In this document: positions 34,151-45,138 of the stretch, piece after piece | How positions within the stretch are numbered: the first letter of the stretch is position 1 | Layout of the letters: every line of letters starts with the position of its first letter | Source: Takifugu bimaculatus | Taxonomy: Eukaryota > Chordata > Actinopteri > Tetraodontiformes > Tetraodontidae | Direction: 5' to 3' | Length of the DNA: 64,000 nt | NCBI GenBank assembly: GCA_004026145.2 | Contig: CP034981.1 | Location: 276,471 to 340,470 of the forward strand | Notes under the pieces: model-generated | Database searches by the model: none | What the model saw: the letters and a program-made list of their open reading frames with translations, nothing else | Told to the model about the DNA's origin: nothing | Program-made: the position numbers and the translations under genes

Positions 34151-35337
34151 ATGCTGCCTCTGCTCTACGCTGCTCTCTGTCTGATGTTGCTCAGCGTTCT
34201 AACAGGTATGGATGATTAGTCAGCAGCAACTGTCGCTCTGCTCGTTCCTCTTGGCACCATGGGAACGGATCAAACTCTTCCTGTAGGAGTCAGTGGAGAA
34301 CAACTGACTGCAGTCCAGACAGAAGTGCTCAGTTTCAAAGACGCCGCTCTGAGGTCCACAAACACCGACACTGTCTACAAGAAGGCCATGAGCAGCCTCT
34401 AGTTCCTCAGGAGACTCAGGTCCTTCAGTGTCTGCAGCAGGATGCTCCAGATGTTCTACCAGCCTGTCATGGCTAGCACCATCTTCTGTGCTGTAGTGTG
34501 CTGGGGAGCAGGCTAAGCTAAGGAGGCTAACAGACTCAACAAACTCATTAAAAAGGCAGGTCTGTTGTTGGCTGTAGACTTGCAAACGTGGACGAGGTGG
34601 TGAGGGACAGGATGGTGTTGAAAGTGGGGACAATCATGGACAGTCCCCCCCCCCATAACACAGTGGACAAACTGAGGAGCAGCTCCAGCAGCAGACTCCT
34701 GCAGCCTCGCTGCTCTAAGGAACGCTACAGGAAGTCCTTCCTGCCGTCCACCATCAGACTGTATAACTCATCCTAACCCAGCCAATAACAACAACTGTTT
34801 AAGGTTTATGTTGTCATTTTAATTCTATTTTATTCGATACTTATATATATATGCCTATAATATGTATATATTATATTATATATATGCTAATAATATATGC
34901 TGTATATATGCTCATAATGCTATAACATTCTAATCTTATTTGTATTTTATTTATTCTATTTCTATACTTTGTAAATACAAAACCGAGACTACAGTTATAT
35001 TCATCCATGTTAGGCTGCTACAATTCAATTTCCCTACGGGGATGAAAAAAGTACATCTTGAATCTTGAATCTTGAATCTTGAATCTTGAATCTTGACTCT
35101 GTCCTACAAATACTCCAATCAAGCATCTGGCCCTGATCATTTCTTCTGGTATCACCAATATCCAGGAGAAGCACCAGAGTTCCTCCTGTATATCTCAGGA
35201 AGTAACCTTATCACATGGTCAGAGGCTCTAAGATCACGGCCAAAGTTCTCCTCCAACGAGTCCAGAGACCGAGTGGATCTGCAGGTGTCCTCTGCTGCAG
35301 TTCCAGATTCTGCTGTGTACGACTGTGCTGTGAGGCC
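34151..35337 (+). pseudogene. psiVB10, V segment with LINE in FR1
   Basis: Leader 34151-34205, V exon from 34287, split at 34353-35092. Counterpart of psiVB8. Heptamer CAGAGTG at 35338. Confidence 0.85.
34353..35092 (+). mobile_element. 5'-truncated L2-like LINE inside psiVB10
   Basis: Same insertion with the TAG; about five TTGAATC units. Confidence 0.8.
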
Positions 35338-35552
35338 CAGAGTGACAGGAAACCCACAACCTGTCTACAACAACACAGCACCCAGCTCCTGGAAGCCTTC
35401 GTCACACCAGAGGGCCACATGACCCAGGAGGAGGTGTGCTCCTCTGTGTCTAACCATGCTGAGAGCAGAAAGAGCTGCCAGAAGAGAACAAGGCCACCAC
35501 CGAATGTTGAACATCAGACAGTTTCTCCTCTGCTTTGGAGCTTCTTGCAGAG

Positions 35553-36033
35553 ATGGAACCTTGGCTGTGGATTCTTCTGGCTGCTCTTTGCTTTGGTAGG
35601 TACCAGACAACCACACGCTGCCACTGCCTCACATTAGAGGCCAGAACTGTGTGCGTCAGATGTGGAAACTCTTTGAGCCACTCAGTGGATCATCTTGAGT
35701 GATTCCTGCATGTTCTTCTTCATCAGAGTGTAGAGGAGAAGACAAAGTGATGCAGCCACCAGAAGATGTTGTTGCTGCTGAAGGAGACACTGTTACACTG
35801 GACTGTACTTTTCAGACCACCGGCTCGTCCCCGAACTTGCTCTGGTACAAACAGGATAGGACCAGCAGACCCCAGTTCATCCTGAGCAGGTTCAAAGGTG
35901 ATGAGGGGAAAACAGAAGATGAGTTTAAGGAGAGATTTTCCTCCACACTGAACCCCACCATGAAATCAGCTCCTCTGAAGATCCAGGAGCTTCAGCTGTC
36001 AGACTCTGCAGTGTACTACTGTGCTCTGAGGCC
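35553..36033 (+). CDS. TRAV: VA10, TCR alpha/delta V segment
   Basis: Leader 35553-35595, V exon 35727-36033, intact. Protein identical to VA8 (Arg in YKQDRTSRP). Followed by the short spacer form, unlike VA8, so the duplication ends at or just after this gene. Confidence 0.88.
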
Positions 36034-36071
36034 CACAGTGACAGGAAGCAGCAGAAGTGCGCACTAAAACC
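36034..36071 (+). promoter_or_regulatory. RSS of VA10
   Basis: CACAGTG, 22-bp spacer, ACTAAAACC. Confidence 0.9.
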
Positions 36072-36099
36072 TCCACAGTAAGGCCACACTGAGCAGCGG

Positions 36100-36113
36100 C
36101 CGCTAGAGGGCGA
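36100..36113 (+). promoter_or_regulatory. CTCF-like motif after VA10
   Basis: CCGCTAGAGGGCGA. Confidence 0.45.
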
Positions 36114-36651
36114 CACACAGCGTCTCTTCCTGTCAGGAGATGTGATGACAAAGTTTTCTTCATCTTTAAAAATGATGAGAGAAATCAAACCTGGAGCAAA
36201 GATGAAGAGGCCTCCAAGACAGGAAGAGGAACTATGTTGATTCTCTTTCATTATAAGTATTTTAAGTATAAAAACTATTTAAAAAAAATAGTTCTGGTGG
36301 TAGAACTATTGATGCATGAATGAGACACCAGAGAACCAGTCATTTCCTGTAGCTCCATTAGCTTCCACGGAGGCACCAACGTGAAGACTTCATGATGAAG
36401 ATGAGTCGTCCTCACTTCTTCAGCTTTTTTTCTGGCAATAAGAAAAGAATTCATGTGTTGTTTCCTCAGGTTGTGAGTTCTTCTGGGGCACCACAGGGCT
36501 GAAATCTCGGTCCTCACATTTTCACCATTCTTTGACATGAATCATCTCATCAGACATCTAAAATCTCTCCTGTTGAGATGGAAAAACTCCCAAAACTTGG
36601 AGAGTCCAGCTGCTACAAGAAGCTGCTGCCAGTGTGCTGACCTGCAGCAAC
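36114..36651 (+). repeat. Spacer module, short form with truncated end
   Basis: Combines the short-form deletion near 36270 with the psiVB deletion junction at 36651. No gene seen. Confidence 0.6.
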
Positions 36652-36762
36652 TCTAAGATCACGGCCAAAGTTCTCCTCCAACGAGTCCAGAGACCGAGTG
36701 GATCTGCAGGTGTCCTCTGCTGCAGTTCCAGATTCTGCTGTGTACGACTGTGCTGTGAGGCC
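36652..36762 (+). pseudogene. psiVB11, FR3-only remnant
   Basis: Same deletion form as psiVB3. Heptamer CAGAGTG at 36763. Confidence 0.8.
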
Positions 36763-36978
36763 CAGAGTGACAGGAAACCCACAACCTGTCTACAACAACA
36801 CAGCACCCAGCTCCTGGAAGCCTTCGTCACACTAGAGGGCCACATGACCCAGGAGGAGGTGTGCTCCTCTGTGTCTAACCATGCTGAGAGCAGAAAGAGC
36901 TGCCAGAAGAGAACAAGGCCACCACCGAATGTTGAACATCAGACAGTTTCTCCTGCTGCTTTGGAGCTTCTTGCAGAG

Positions 36979-37459
36979 ATGGAACCTTGGCTGTGGATTC
37001 TTCTGGCTGCTCTTTGCTTTGGTAGGTACCAGACAACCACACGCTGCCACTGCCTCACATTAGAGGCCAGAACTGTGTGCGTCAGATGTGGAAACTCTTT
37101 GAGCCACTCAGTGGATCATCTTGAGTGATTCCTGCATGTTCTTCTTCATCAGAGTGTCGAGGAGAAGACAAAGTGATGCAGCCACCAGAAGATGTTGTTG
37201 CTGCTGAAGGAGACACTGTTACACTGGACTGTACTTTTCAGACCACCGGCTCGTCCCCATATTTGTTCTGGTACAAACAGGATGGGACCAGCAGACCCCA
37301 GTTCATCCTGAGGAGGTTGAAAGGTGATGAGGGGAAAACAGAAGATGAGTTTAAGGAGAGATTTTCCTCCACACTGAACCCCACCATGAAATCAGTTCCT
37401 CTGAAGATCCAGGAGCTTCAGCTGTCAGACTCTGCAGTGTACTACTGTGCTCTGAGGCC
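36979..37459 (+). CDS. TRAV: VA11, TCR alpha/delta V segment
   Basis: Leader 36979-37021, V exon 37153-37459, intact. Protein identical to VA2 (TTGSSPYL, RRLKGDEGK, KSVPLKIQ) and with the same CGA codon in ECRG, although 31 kb apart and in another block. The only VA gene whose downstream CTCF-like motif is altered. Confidence 0.88.
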
Positions 37460-37497
37460 CACAGTGACAGGAAGCAGCAGAAGTGCGCACTAAAACC
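37460..37497 (+). promoter_or_regulatory. RSS of VA11
   Basis: CACAGTG, 22-bp spacer, ACTAAAACC. Confidence 0.9.
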
Positions 37498-37525
37498 TCC
37501 ACAGTAAGGCCACACTGAGCAGCGG

Positions 37526-37539
37526 CCGTTAGAGGGCGA
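37526..37539 (+). promoter_or_regulatory. CTCF-like motif after VA11, altered
   Basis: CCGTTAGAGGGCGA: a C-to-T change at the fourth position, a third mismatch to the consensus. It also destroys the NotI-type GCGGCCGC. Confidence 0.35.
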
Positions 37540-38350
37540 CACACAGCGTCTCTTCCTGTCAGGAGATGTGATGACAAAGTTTTCTTCATCTTTAAAAATG
37601 ATGAGAGAAATCAAACCTGGAGCACAGATGAAGAGGCCTCCAAGACAGGAAGAGGAACTATGTTGATTCTCTTTCATTATAAATGTTTAATGGCTTTTTT
37701 CACGCAAAGTATAAAAACCAAGTTAATGCAGTAAAGAAATTATATTGTCTCCAATTGTGGTGAAGAAGAGGAGTGAAAACAATCCCCAATATTGACAAAG
37801 ATGAACAACTAAAATCAGAGAACAAAGAGCAATGATGTTAAGACAAAACAAGGTTGGTGGTAGAACTATTGATGCATGAATGAGACACCAGAGAACCAGT
37901 CATTTCCTGTAGCTCCATTAGCTTCCACGGAGGCACCAACGTGAAGACTTCATGATGAAGATGAGCCTGTCCTCACTTCTTCAGCTTTTTTTCTGGCAAT
38001 AAGAAAAGAATTCATGTGTTGTTTCCTCAGGTTGTGAGTTCTTCTGGGGCACCACAGGGCTGAAATCTGGGTCCTCACATTTTCACCATTCTTTGACATG
38101 AATCATCTCATCAGACATCTAAAATCTCTCCTGTTGAGATGGAAAAACTCCCAAAACTTGGAGAGTCCAGCTGCTACAAGAAGCTGCTGCCAGTGTGCTG
38201 ACCTGCAGCAACAGGGAAAAGGCAGATGAGAGAGGAGCTGGAGAGACTGAGGGAGGAGCTCACTTGTAACTGAGCTGGAGAGGAGAGAAGAAGGGCAACA
38301 TTGAGCAGAGCTGGATCCAGCACAGAGCAGACAGGTTCCTTTAGTTCACC
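37540..38350 (+). repeat. VA-psiVB spacer module, long form
   Basis: Same module as 2848-3657. No gene seen. Confidence 0.6.
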
Positions 38351-39526
38351 ATGCTGCCTCTGCTCTACGCTGCTCTCTGTCTGATGTTGCTCAGCGTTCT
38401 AACAGGTATGGATGATTAGTCAGCAGCAACTGTCGCTCTGCTCGTTCCTCTTGGCACCATGGGAACGGATCAAACTCTTCCTGTAGGAGTCAGTGGAGAA
38501 CAACTGACTGCAGTCCAGACAGAAGTGCTCAGTTTCAAAGACGCCGCTCTGAGGTCCACAAACACCGACACTGTCTACAAGAAGGCCATGAGCAGCCTCT
38601 AGTTCCTCAGGAGACTCAGGTCCTTCAGTGTCTGCAGCAGGATGCTCCACATGTTCTACCAGCCTGTCATGGCTAGCACCATCTTCTGTGCTGTAGTGTG
38701 CTGGGGAGCAGGCTAAGCTAAGGATGCTAACAGACTCCACAAACTCATTAAAAAGGCAGGTCTGTTGTTGGCTGTAGACTTGATAACGTGGACGAGGTGG
38801 TGAGGGACAGGATGGTGTTGAAAGTGGGGACAATCATGGACAGTCCCCCCCCCCCTCCATAACACAGTGGACAAACTGAGGAGCAGCTCCAGCAGCAGAC
38901 TCCTGCAGCCTCGCTGCTCTAAGGAACGCTACAGGAAGTCCTTCCTTCCTGCCGTCCACCATCAGACTGTATAGCTCATCCTAACCCAGCCAATAACAAC
39001 AACTGTTTAAGGTTTATGTTGTCATTTTAATTCTATTTTATTCGATACTTATATATATGCCTATAATATGTATATATTATATTATATATATGCTAATAAT
39101 ATATGCTGTATATATGCTCATAATGCTATATTTGTATCTTATTTATATTTTATTTATTCTATTTCTATACTTTGCAAATACAAAACCGAGACTACAGTTA
39201 TATTCATCCATGTTAGGCTGCTACAATTCAATTTCCCTACGGGGATGAAAAAAGTACATCTTGAATCTTGAATCTTGAATCTTGACTCTGTCCTACAAAT
39301 ACTCCAATCAAGCATCTGGCCCTGATCATTTCTTCTGGTATCACCAATATCCAGAAGAAGCACCAGAGTTCCTCCTGTATATCTCAGGAAGTAACCTTAT
39401 CACATGGTCAGAGGCTCTCAGATCACGGCCAAAGTTCTCCTCCAACGAGTCCAGAGACCGAGTGGATCTGCAGGTGTCCTCTGCTGCAGTTCCAGATTCT
39501 GCTGTGTACGACTGTGCTGTGAGGCC
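38351..39526 (+). pseudogene. psiVB12, V segment with LINE in FR1
   Basis: Leader 38351-38405, V exon from 38487, split at 38553-39281. FR2 has YPEEAPEF as in psiVB1, where most copies have YPGEAPEF. Heptamer CAGAGTG at 39527. Confidence 0.85.
38553..39281 (+). mobile_element. 5'-truncated L2-like LINE inside psiVB12
   Basis: Same insertion; has a 4-bp CTTC duplication near 38942 and a variant AT-rich 3' UTR; about three TTGAATC units. Confidence 0.8.
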
Positions 39527-39742
39527 CAGAGTGACAGGAAACCCACAACCTGTCTACAACAACACAGCACCCAGCTCCTGGAAGCCTTCGTCACACCAGA
39601 GGGCCACATGACCCAGGAGGAGGTGTGCTCCTCTGTGTCTAACCATGCTGAGAGCAGAAAGAGCTGCCAGAAGAGAACAAGGCCACCACCGAATGTTGAA
39701 CATCAGACAGTTTCTCCTGCTGCTTTGGAGCTTCTTGCAGAG

Positions 39743-40199
39743 ATGGAACCTTGGCTGTGGATTCTTCTGGCTGCTCTTTGCTTTGGTAGGTACCAGACAA
39801 CCACACGCTGCCACTGCCTCACATTAGAGGCCAGAACTGTGTGCGTCAGATGTGGAAACTCTTTGAGCCACTCAGTGGATCATCTTGAGTGATTCCTGCA
39901 TGTTCTTCTTCATCAGAGTGTAGAGGAGAAGACAAAGTGATGCAGCCACCAGAAGATGTTGTTGCTGCTGAAGGAGACACTGTTACACTGGACTGTACTT
40001 TTCAGACCTCCGACACATTCCCGAATTTGTACTGGTACAAACAGGAAAACAACAAATTTCCTAAATTGCTTCTTCAGGCCAAGCAGAAAGCTTCAGATCC
40101 ACAGAGAATTTCTGCTTTAATCAATAAGAAGTCAGCTCCTCTGAAGATCCAGGAGCTTCAGCTGTCAGACTCTGCAGTGTACTACTGTGCTCTGAGGCC
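39743..40199 (+). CDS. TRAV: VA12, TCR V segment, short-CDR2 form
   Basis: Leader 39743-39785, V exon 39917-40199, intact. CDR1 region TSDTFPNLYWYKQ, then ENNKFPKLLLQAKQKASDP and QRISALINKK before SAPLKIQ. The third residue of the CDR1 region and Tyr before Trp41 are shared only with VA14. Last VA gene of block 3; it runs into VC3 without a psiVB. Confidence 0.87.
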
Positions 40200-40237
40200 C
40201 ACAGTGACAGGAAGCAGCAGAAGTGCGCACTAAAACC
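40200..40237 (+). promoter_or_regulatory. RSS of VA12
   Basis: CACAGTG, 22-bp spacer, ACTAAAACC. Confidence 0.9.
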
Positions 40238-40265
40238 TCCACAGTAAGGCCACACTGAGCAGCGG

Positions 40266-40279
40266 CCGCTAGAGGGCGA
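40266..40279 (+). promoter_or_regulatory. CTCF-like motif after VA12
   Basis: CCGCTAGAGGGCGA. Confidence 0.45.
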
Positions 40280-40505
40280 CACACAGCGTCTCTTCCTGTC
40301 AGGAGATGTGATGACAAAGTTTTCTTCATCTTGAGAACTGATGAGAGACTCTTTTATAGTAGAGGGCCACATGACCCAGGAGGAGGTGTGCTCCTCTGTG
40401 TCTAACCATGCTGAGAGCAGAAAGAGCTGCCAGAAGAGAACAAGGCCACCACCGAATGCTGAACATCAGACAGTTTCTCCTGCTGCTTTGGAGCTTCTTG
40501 CAGAG

Positions 40506-40945
40506 ATGGAACCTTGGCTGTGGATTCTTCTGGCTGCTCTTTGCTTTGGTAGGTGTTTTGTCCAGATTGCTCCGTATATCGGTGGCTCTTCCAACATACC
40601 GTCAGACGGACATCATGTCTTCTGTGTTTTCCAGAAACAACATGGGGGCAGAAAATTTCTCCTGTTCCAGGGATGGAAAATGGAATCAGCAGCAGAGAAG
40701 GAGAAGATGTAACGCTCAGATGTAACTATGAGACTTCATATTCTGATGTTTATCTGCACTGGTACAAACACCAGTCTGACTATGAGGCACCCCAGTTTAT
40801 TCTCTGGAAAGGAGCAAGAAGCAACACAGGCCAACACATCCCTGATAAGAGATACAGATGCAACACAGGGCAACAAGAAAGTGAACTGACCATTACAGAT
40901 GTGACGCTGGCAGACTCGGCTGTGTACTACTGCGCTCTTGAGTTC
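40506..40945 (+). CDS. TRAV: VC3, TCR alpha/delta V segment
   Basis: Leader 40506-40548, V exon 40635-40945, intact. Starts ETTWGQKISPVPGMENGIS; CDR1 region ETSYSDVYLHW; CDR2 region ARSNTGQHIPDKR, one residue shorter than VC1. The coding end is CALEF instead of CALR, so it would give a different V-end residue at the junction. Closes block 3. Confidence 0.86.
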
Positions 40946-40984
40946 CACGGAGACACAAAGAGACGAAGACGCTGTACAAAAACC
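40946..40984 (+). promoter_or_regulatory. RSS of VC3
   Basis: CACGGAG, 23-bp spacer, ACAAAAACC. Confidence 0.85.
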
Positions 40985-41672
40985 TGACAAGAGCTATCTG
41001 ACCGATCACAGACAAGTTCACTGTTCCTTATCAGACACTGGTTACAGGTGCTGATCACATGATCAGCCAACAATTCCACATCAGTGAGCAGCCACCTGAA
41101 CCGTGCTTCAGACCCACAATCCACCACCACCACGCTGGTTTGGTGGGACCTGAACCCTCACGCAGGTTCCGCTCACATTTTAGACATCTGAAAGCACTAA
41201 AAGGACCATAAATAAAATTCTTTCAGTTTGATCCAAAAATATTTCAGTCTTTGATGCCGTTATAAAGCTGCTTCACATTTGTCGACTTTCAGCTGTGTGT
41301 TTTCAGATGGATTTTGGATCTACAAGGAAAATGGTGGTTTGGGTGAATCTTGAGAGTGTGAAACTCTCCAGGGCAGTTTGTGTGTATTTCTTATTGGACG
41401 GTGGTGACAGAGTTGAAGGGGGGCGTCAACAATGCCATGACAACCACCTGTCTTCCAACATTTCCTCACCACATCTGCCCGGGTTCCTGCAGAGACAGAG
41501 ACCTGCTGGTCTCTGGTGGCTCATGGGAGATCATCAAGCAGAGAGTAGTCCAACAGCATAACAGTGATTCCTTATGGTGCACAGGTGGAACAGAGGTCAT
41601 CCAGAGGTCAGAGGTTCCTTGGCACTGACAGAAGATCTGCATCTGTAAGAACAAGTGCCATAAAATAGGTTG
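40985..41672 (+). repeat. VC downstream module, undisrupted form
   Basis: Counterpart of 18852-19539. No gene seen. Confidence 0.5.
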
Positions 41673-42150
41673 GGAGGGTGTTGGTGGGTTGGCAGTTGGT
41701 TGTTGTGTTTGCAGATGATTCAAAGCCAAGTTGTTCTGGGTATGATGTGAAACAGGGATTGAATCCAGGGCAAAGAGACGTGATGGCGTTCAAAACATGG
41801 TTTGATCTCAATAAGTTATCGCTAAATAAAAATAACGTTTCTGGGCTTTGGTGGTGTTTGGAAAATTGTCACGTTAAGCTGAACCTGAATGAAGTTGAAA
41901 TTGAGCAAGTTTAAGACAGAAAGTTTCTAGTTTCTAGGAAAGGTTATTGATCGTAAAATGAGTTGGAAGCCACAACTAGAAAGCACCGAACGTAATAATG
42001 AATAAAAATGATTTCTTTTGTGTAATGGAGGAACAAATGTTGTACACGGATGTGTCTGACTTTTGGGTGTCAAATTATGGGACGATTTAGTGATGAGTTG
42101 GAAGTGTCTCTTTCTCTGGTAATGTTGAATAAAACTTTAAAAATGTAAAG
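41673..42150 (+). mobile_element. LINE reverse-transcriptase relic, + strand, copy 2
   Basis: Same relic as 19540-20020 (VVVFADDSKPSCSGYD, WFDLNKLSLNKNN). Confidence 0.65.
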
Positions 42151-42257
42151 AGAAATATTTTGACTGAGATTTGATTTGATTGAAAGATCTGAATTATTAG
42201 ATTCATTTGAAAAAACACAAAATTGTATCATTCTGTATTATTGATTCCATTAAATTT

Positions 42258-43598
42258 TGTTTCGTTTCGTTTTCTGCCACTTATCCAGATCCGGATCGCG
42301 GGGGCAGCAGCTTCAGGAGGGTGCCCAGACAGCCCTCTCCCCGGCCACTTCCATCAGCTCCTCCGGGGGAACCCCCAGCCGCTCCGAAGCCAGGTGAGAG
42401 ATGTAATCTCTCCACTTAGTCCTGGGCCGGCCACGAGGCCGCCTCCCAGTGAGACATGTCCGGAACACCTCTAAAGGGAGGCGTCCGGAAGGCATCCTAG
42501 CCAGATGCCCAAGCTGACCCCAACTGACTCCTCTCAATGTGGAGAAGCAGCGGTTCTACTCCGAACCCCTCCCGGATGTCCGAGCTTCTCACCCTATCTC
42601 TAAGGCTGAGCCCGGCCTCCCTGGGGAGGAAACTCATTTCAGCCGCTTGTATCCGCGATCTCGTTCTTTCGGTCATCACCCAACGTTGATGGCCATAGGT
42701 GAGGACTGGAACGTAGATCGACCGGTAAATCGAGAGCTTTGCCTTCCGGCTCAGCTCCTTCTTCACCATGACAGATCAGTTAAGCGCCCAGCGTCCGTCC
42801 TAGATCCTCCAAAAAGGGCGGGTACTCTGAACTATTGTTTGGTGCATACGCACAAACAACAGTCAGAACCCGTTCCCCGATCCGAAGGCGCAGGGAAGCA
42901 ACCCTTTCGCTCAACTGCGAGAACCCCAACGTCAAACTAGAGAGTCTGGGGGCAAGGAAAAAGCCCACCCCCGCTCTCCATCTCTCACCCTGAGCAACTC
43001 AAGCGTAGAAGAGTGTCCAACCCCCCTCAAGGACTTGGGTTCCTGAGCCAACACTATGTGTGGAGGTGAGACTGACCATATCTAGTCAGTAGCGCTCAAC
43101 CTCCCCCACAAGCTCCAGCTCTTTCCAAGCCAGAGAGGTGATGTTCCATGTTTCAAAAGCCAATTTCCATAACCGAGGATCGGACCGCCAAGGCCTCCGC
43201 CTTGGTCTACCGCCCAATCCACACTGCACCGGACCCTTCATGCTTGTCCTGCGGGTGGTGGGTCCACTGGAGACAGGAGTATCCACGTAGGTAGCTCAGG
43301 CTGGGCCCGGCCGGGCCCCATGGACGTAGAACTGACCACCAAGCGCTCGCCATCGAGCCCCAGCCCCAGTCCTGGCTCCGGGTCAGGGCCCCGGTAACCC
43401 TCCGAGCCGGGTACGCGGCTTCCCTTTTGGATGTACCATGATGGGTCTTATGAACCATTCTTTGTCTGACCCTTCACCTAGGACCAATCTGCCTTGGGAG
43501 ACCCTACCAGGGGCAAGCCGCCCTGGACAGCATAGCTCCCAGGCTCATTAGGGTACGCAAACTCCTCCACCACGATAAGGTGATGGTTCACGGAGGAA
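42258..43598 (-). mobile_element. Internally deleted LINE, copy D3
   Basis: As D1, but the endonuclease part joins the RT end about 140 bp further on (junction near 42788, GGGCGCTTAA). Flanked by TCCATTAAATT at 42247-42257 and about 43600-43610, a probable target-site duplication, so this is the original insertion event. Confidence 0.75.
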
Positions 43599-43678
43599 TC
43601 CATTAAATTCACTTTTTTTTAAAAACGTAAAGAAAAAATAATCAATCACCTTCTGCTCATTCCTTTTAGTTCTTGAAC

Positions 43679-44118
43679 CTGTACACCTGCAGGACTCTTT
43701 GACCTCCGAGACCTGAAGACCTCCAGGACCTGTAGACCTCCAGGACCTGAAGAACTCCAGGACCTTTACTCATCCAGGACCCGTAGGCCTCCAGGACCCG
43801 TAGCCATCCAGGACCAGTGCTCCTCCAAGACACGTAGGCCTCCAGGACCTGTAGGCCTACAGGACATGTAGACCCCCAGGACCTGTACTCCTCCAGGACC
43901 CATAGGCCTCCAGGACCTGTAGACCTCCAGGACCTGTAGACCTCCTGGACTTGTACTCCTCCAGGACCCATAGGCCTCCAGGACCCGTAGACCTCCAGGA
44001 CCTGTAGCCATCCAGGACCGGTACTCCTCCAGTCCCGTTAGGCCTCCAGGATATTTAGACCTCCAGGACTTGTACTCCTCCAGGATCCATAGGCCTCCAG
44101 GACCTGTCGACCACCGTC
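43679..44118 (+). repeat. 17-bp minisatellite, copy 4
   Basis: Longest array, about 26 units of 17 bp. Confidence 0.9.
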
Positions 44119-44470
44119 TCCCTAACCCTCAGGTAGAGGGAACCCTCATCTGGCACCACAGCTGTGAGATGCAAACAGACCTTCTGAATCAGATCAGGAA
44201 AGGGATTTCATCTGTGTTTGGTTGTGACGTTTTGATGCTCCTGTGCTGGTAACTCTCAGGTAGTCCTTGTTTTTACAGTCGAGGTCTCCATCTAGAGACA
44301 GTAGAAATAATGAGTGAGTTGGAGGATGTGAAGCTGTCAGTAGAAGCTTGTGATGGAGCTCAGTTCCTCTGGTCAGGCTCCTCCTTCTCAAACCCGTCTG
44401 AGGTCTGAAGAAGACTACACGGAGACATCACAGAGCTCTTCATTGTGGCTGGAGCTCACCGTTCCTCAAC
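44119..44470 (+). promoter_or_regulatory. Upstream region of VM4
   Basis: Conserved VM 5' region with TTGTGACGTTTTGATG near 44222. Confidence 0.4.
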
Positions 44471-44908
44471 ATGACTCCTCTGTTCGTCTCACTGTGGATG
44501 GCAACTCTGTGGGCTGGTATGAACACAACTCTGTCTGTCACACCAGAGGGATGTGAGTACGATTCCCTGAGAGCACCTTCATGCTGTCTGTTTTCCAGAG
44601 TGCAGAACCCAAAAAGACACTGTGCTGCAACCAAAAGCAGAGGAGATGGCAGCAGAAGACCAGACAGTCACACTGGACTGTCACTACACCAGCACAGCCA
44701 CAGACGTCAACATCTTCTGGTACAAACAGGATGGGACCAGCAGACCCCAGTTCATCCTGAGCAGGGTCACCTTCGGTAAGGGGAAAACAGAAGATGAGTT
44801 TAAGGAGAGATTTTCCTCCACACTGAACCCCACCATGAAATCAGCTCCTCTGAAGATCCAGGAGCTTCAGCTGTCAGACTCTGCAGTGTACTACTGTGCT
44901 CTGAGGCC
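44471..44908 (+). CDS. TRAV: VM4, TCR alpha/delta V segment
   Basis: Leader 44471-44516, V exon 44599-44908, intact. CDR1 region YTSTATDVNIFW, CDR2 region SRVTFGKGK. After its CTCF-like motif the sequence jumps at about 45028 into the tail of the LINE relic normally found after VC genes (ACAAAATGTTGAACACGG), so the normal spacer is deleted. Sole gene of block 4 upstream of the large LINEs. Confidence 0.88.
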
Positions 44909-44946
44909 CACAGTGACAGGAAGCAGCAGAAGTGCGCACTAAAACC
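44909..44946 (+). promoter_or_regulatory. RSS of VM4
   Basis: CACAGTG, 22-bp spacer, ACTAAAACC. Confidence 0.9.
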
Positions 44947-44974
44947 TCCACAGTAAGGCCACACTGAGCAGCGG

Positions 44975-44988
44975 CCGCTAGAGGGCGA
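44975..44988 (+). promoter_or_regulatory. CTCF-like motif after VM4
   Basis: CCGCTAGAGGGCGA. Confidence 0.45.
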
Positions 44989-45138
44989 CACACAGCGTCT
45001 CTTCCTGTCCAGAGATGTGATGAACAAAATGTTGAACACGGATGTGTCTGACTTTTGAGTGTCAAATTCGGGGACAATTTAGTGATGAGTTGGAAGTGTC
45101 TATTTCTCTGGTAATGTTTAATAAAACTTTAAAAATGT

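Larger units (their letters stand above)
30664..36066 (+). repeat. 5.4-kb tandem duplication, right copy
   Basis: Contains the VA8 spacer, psiVB9, VA9, psiVB10 and VA10, in the order of the left copy. Confidence 0.75.
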
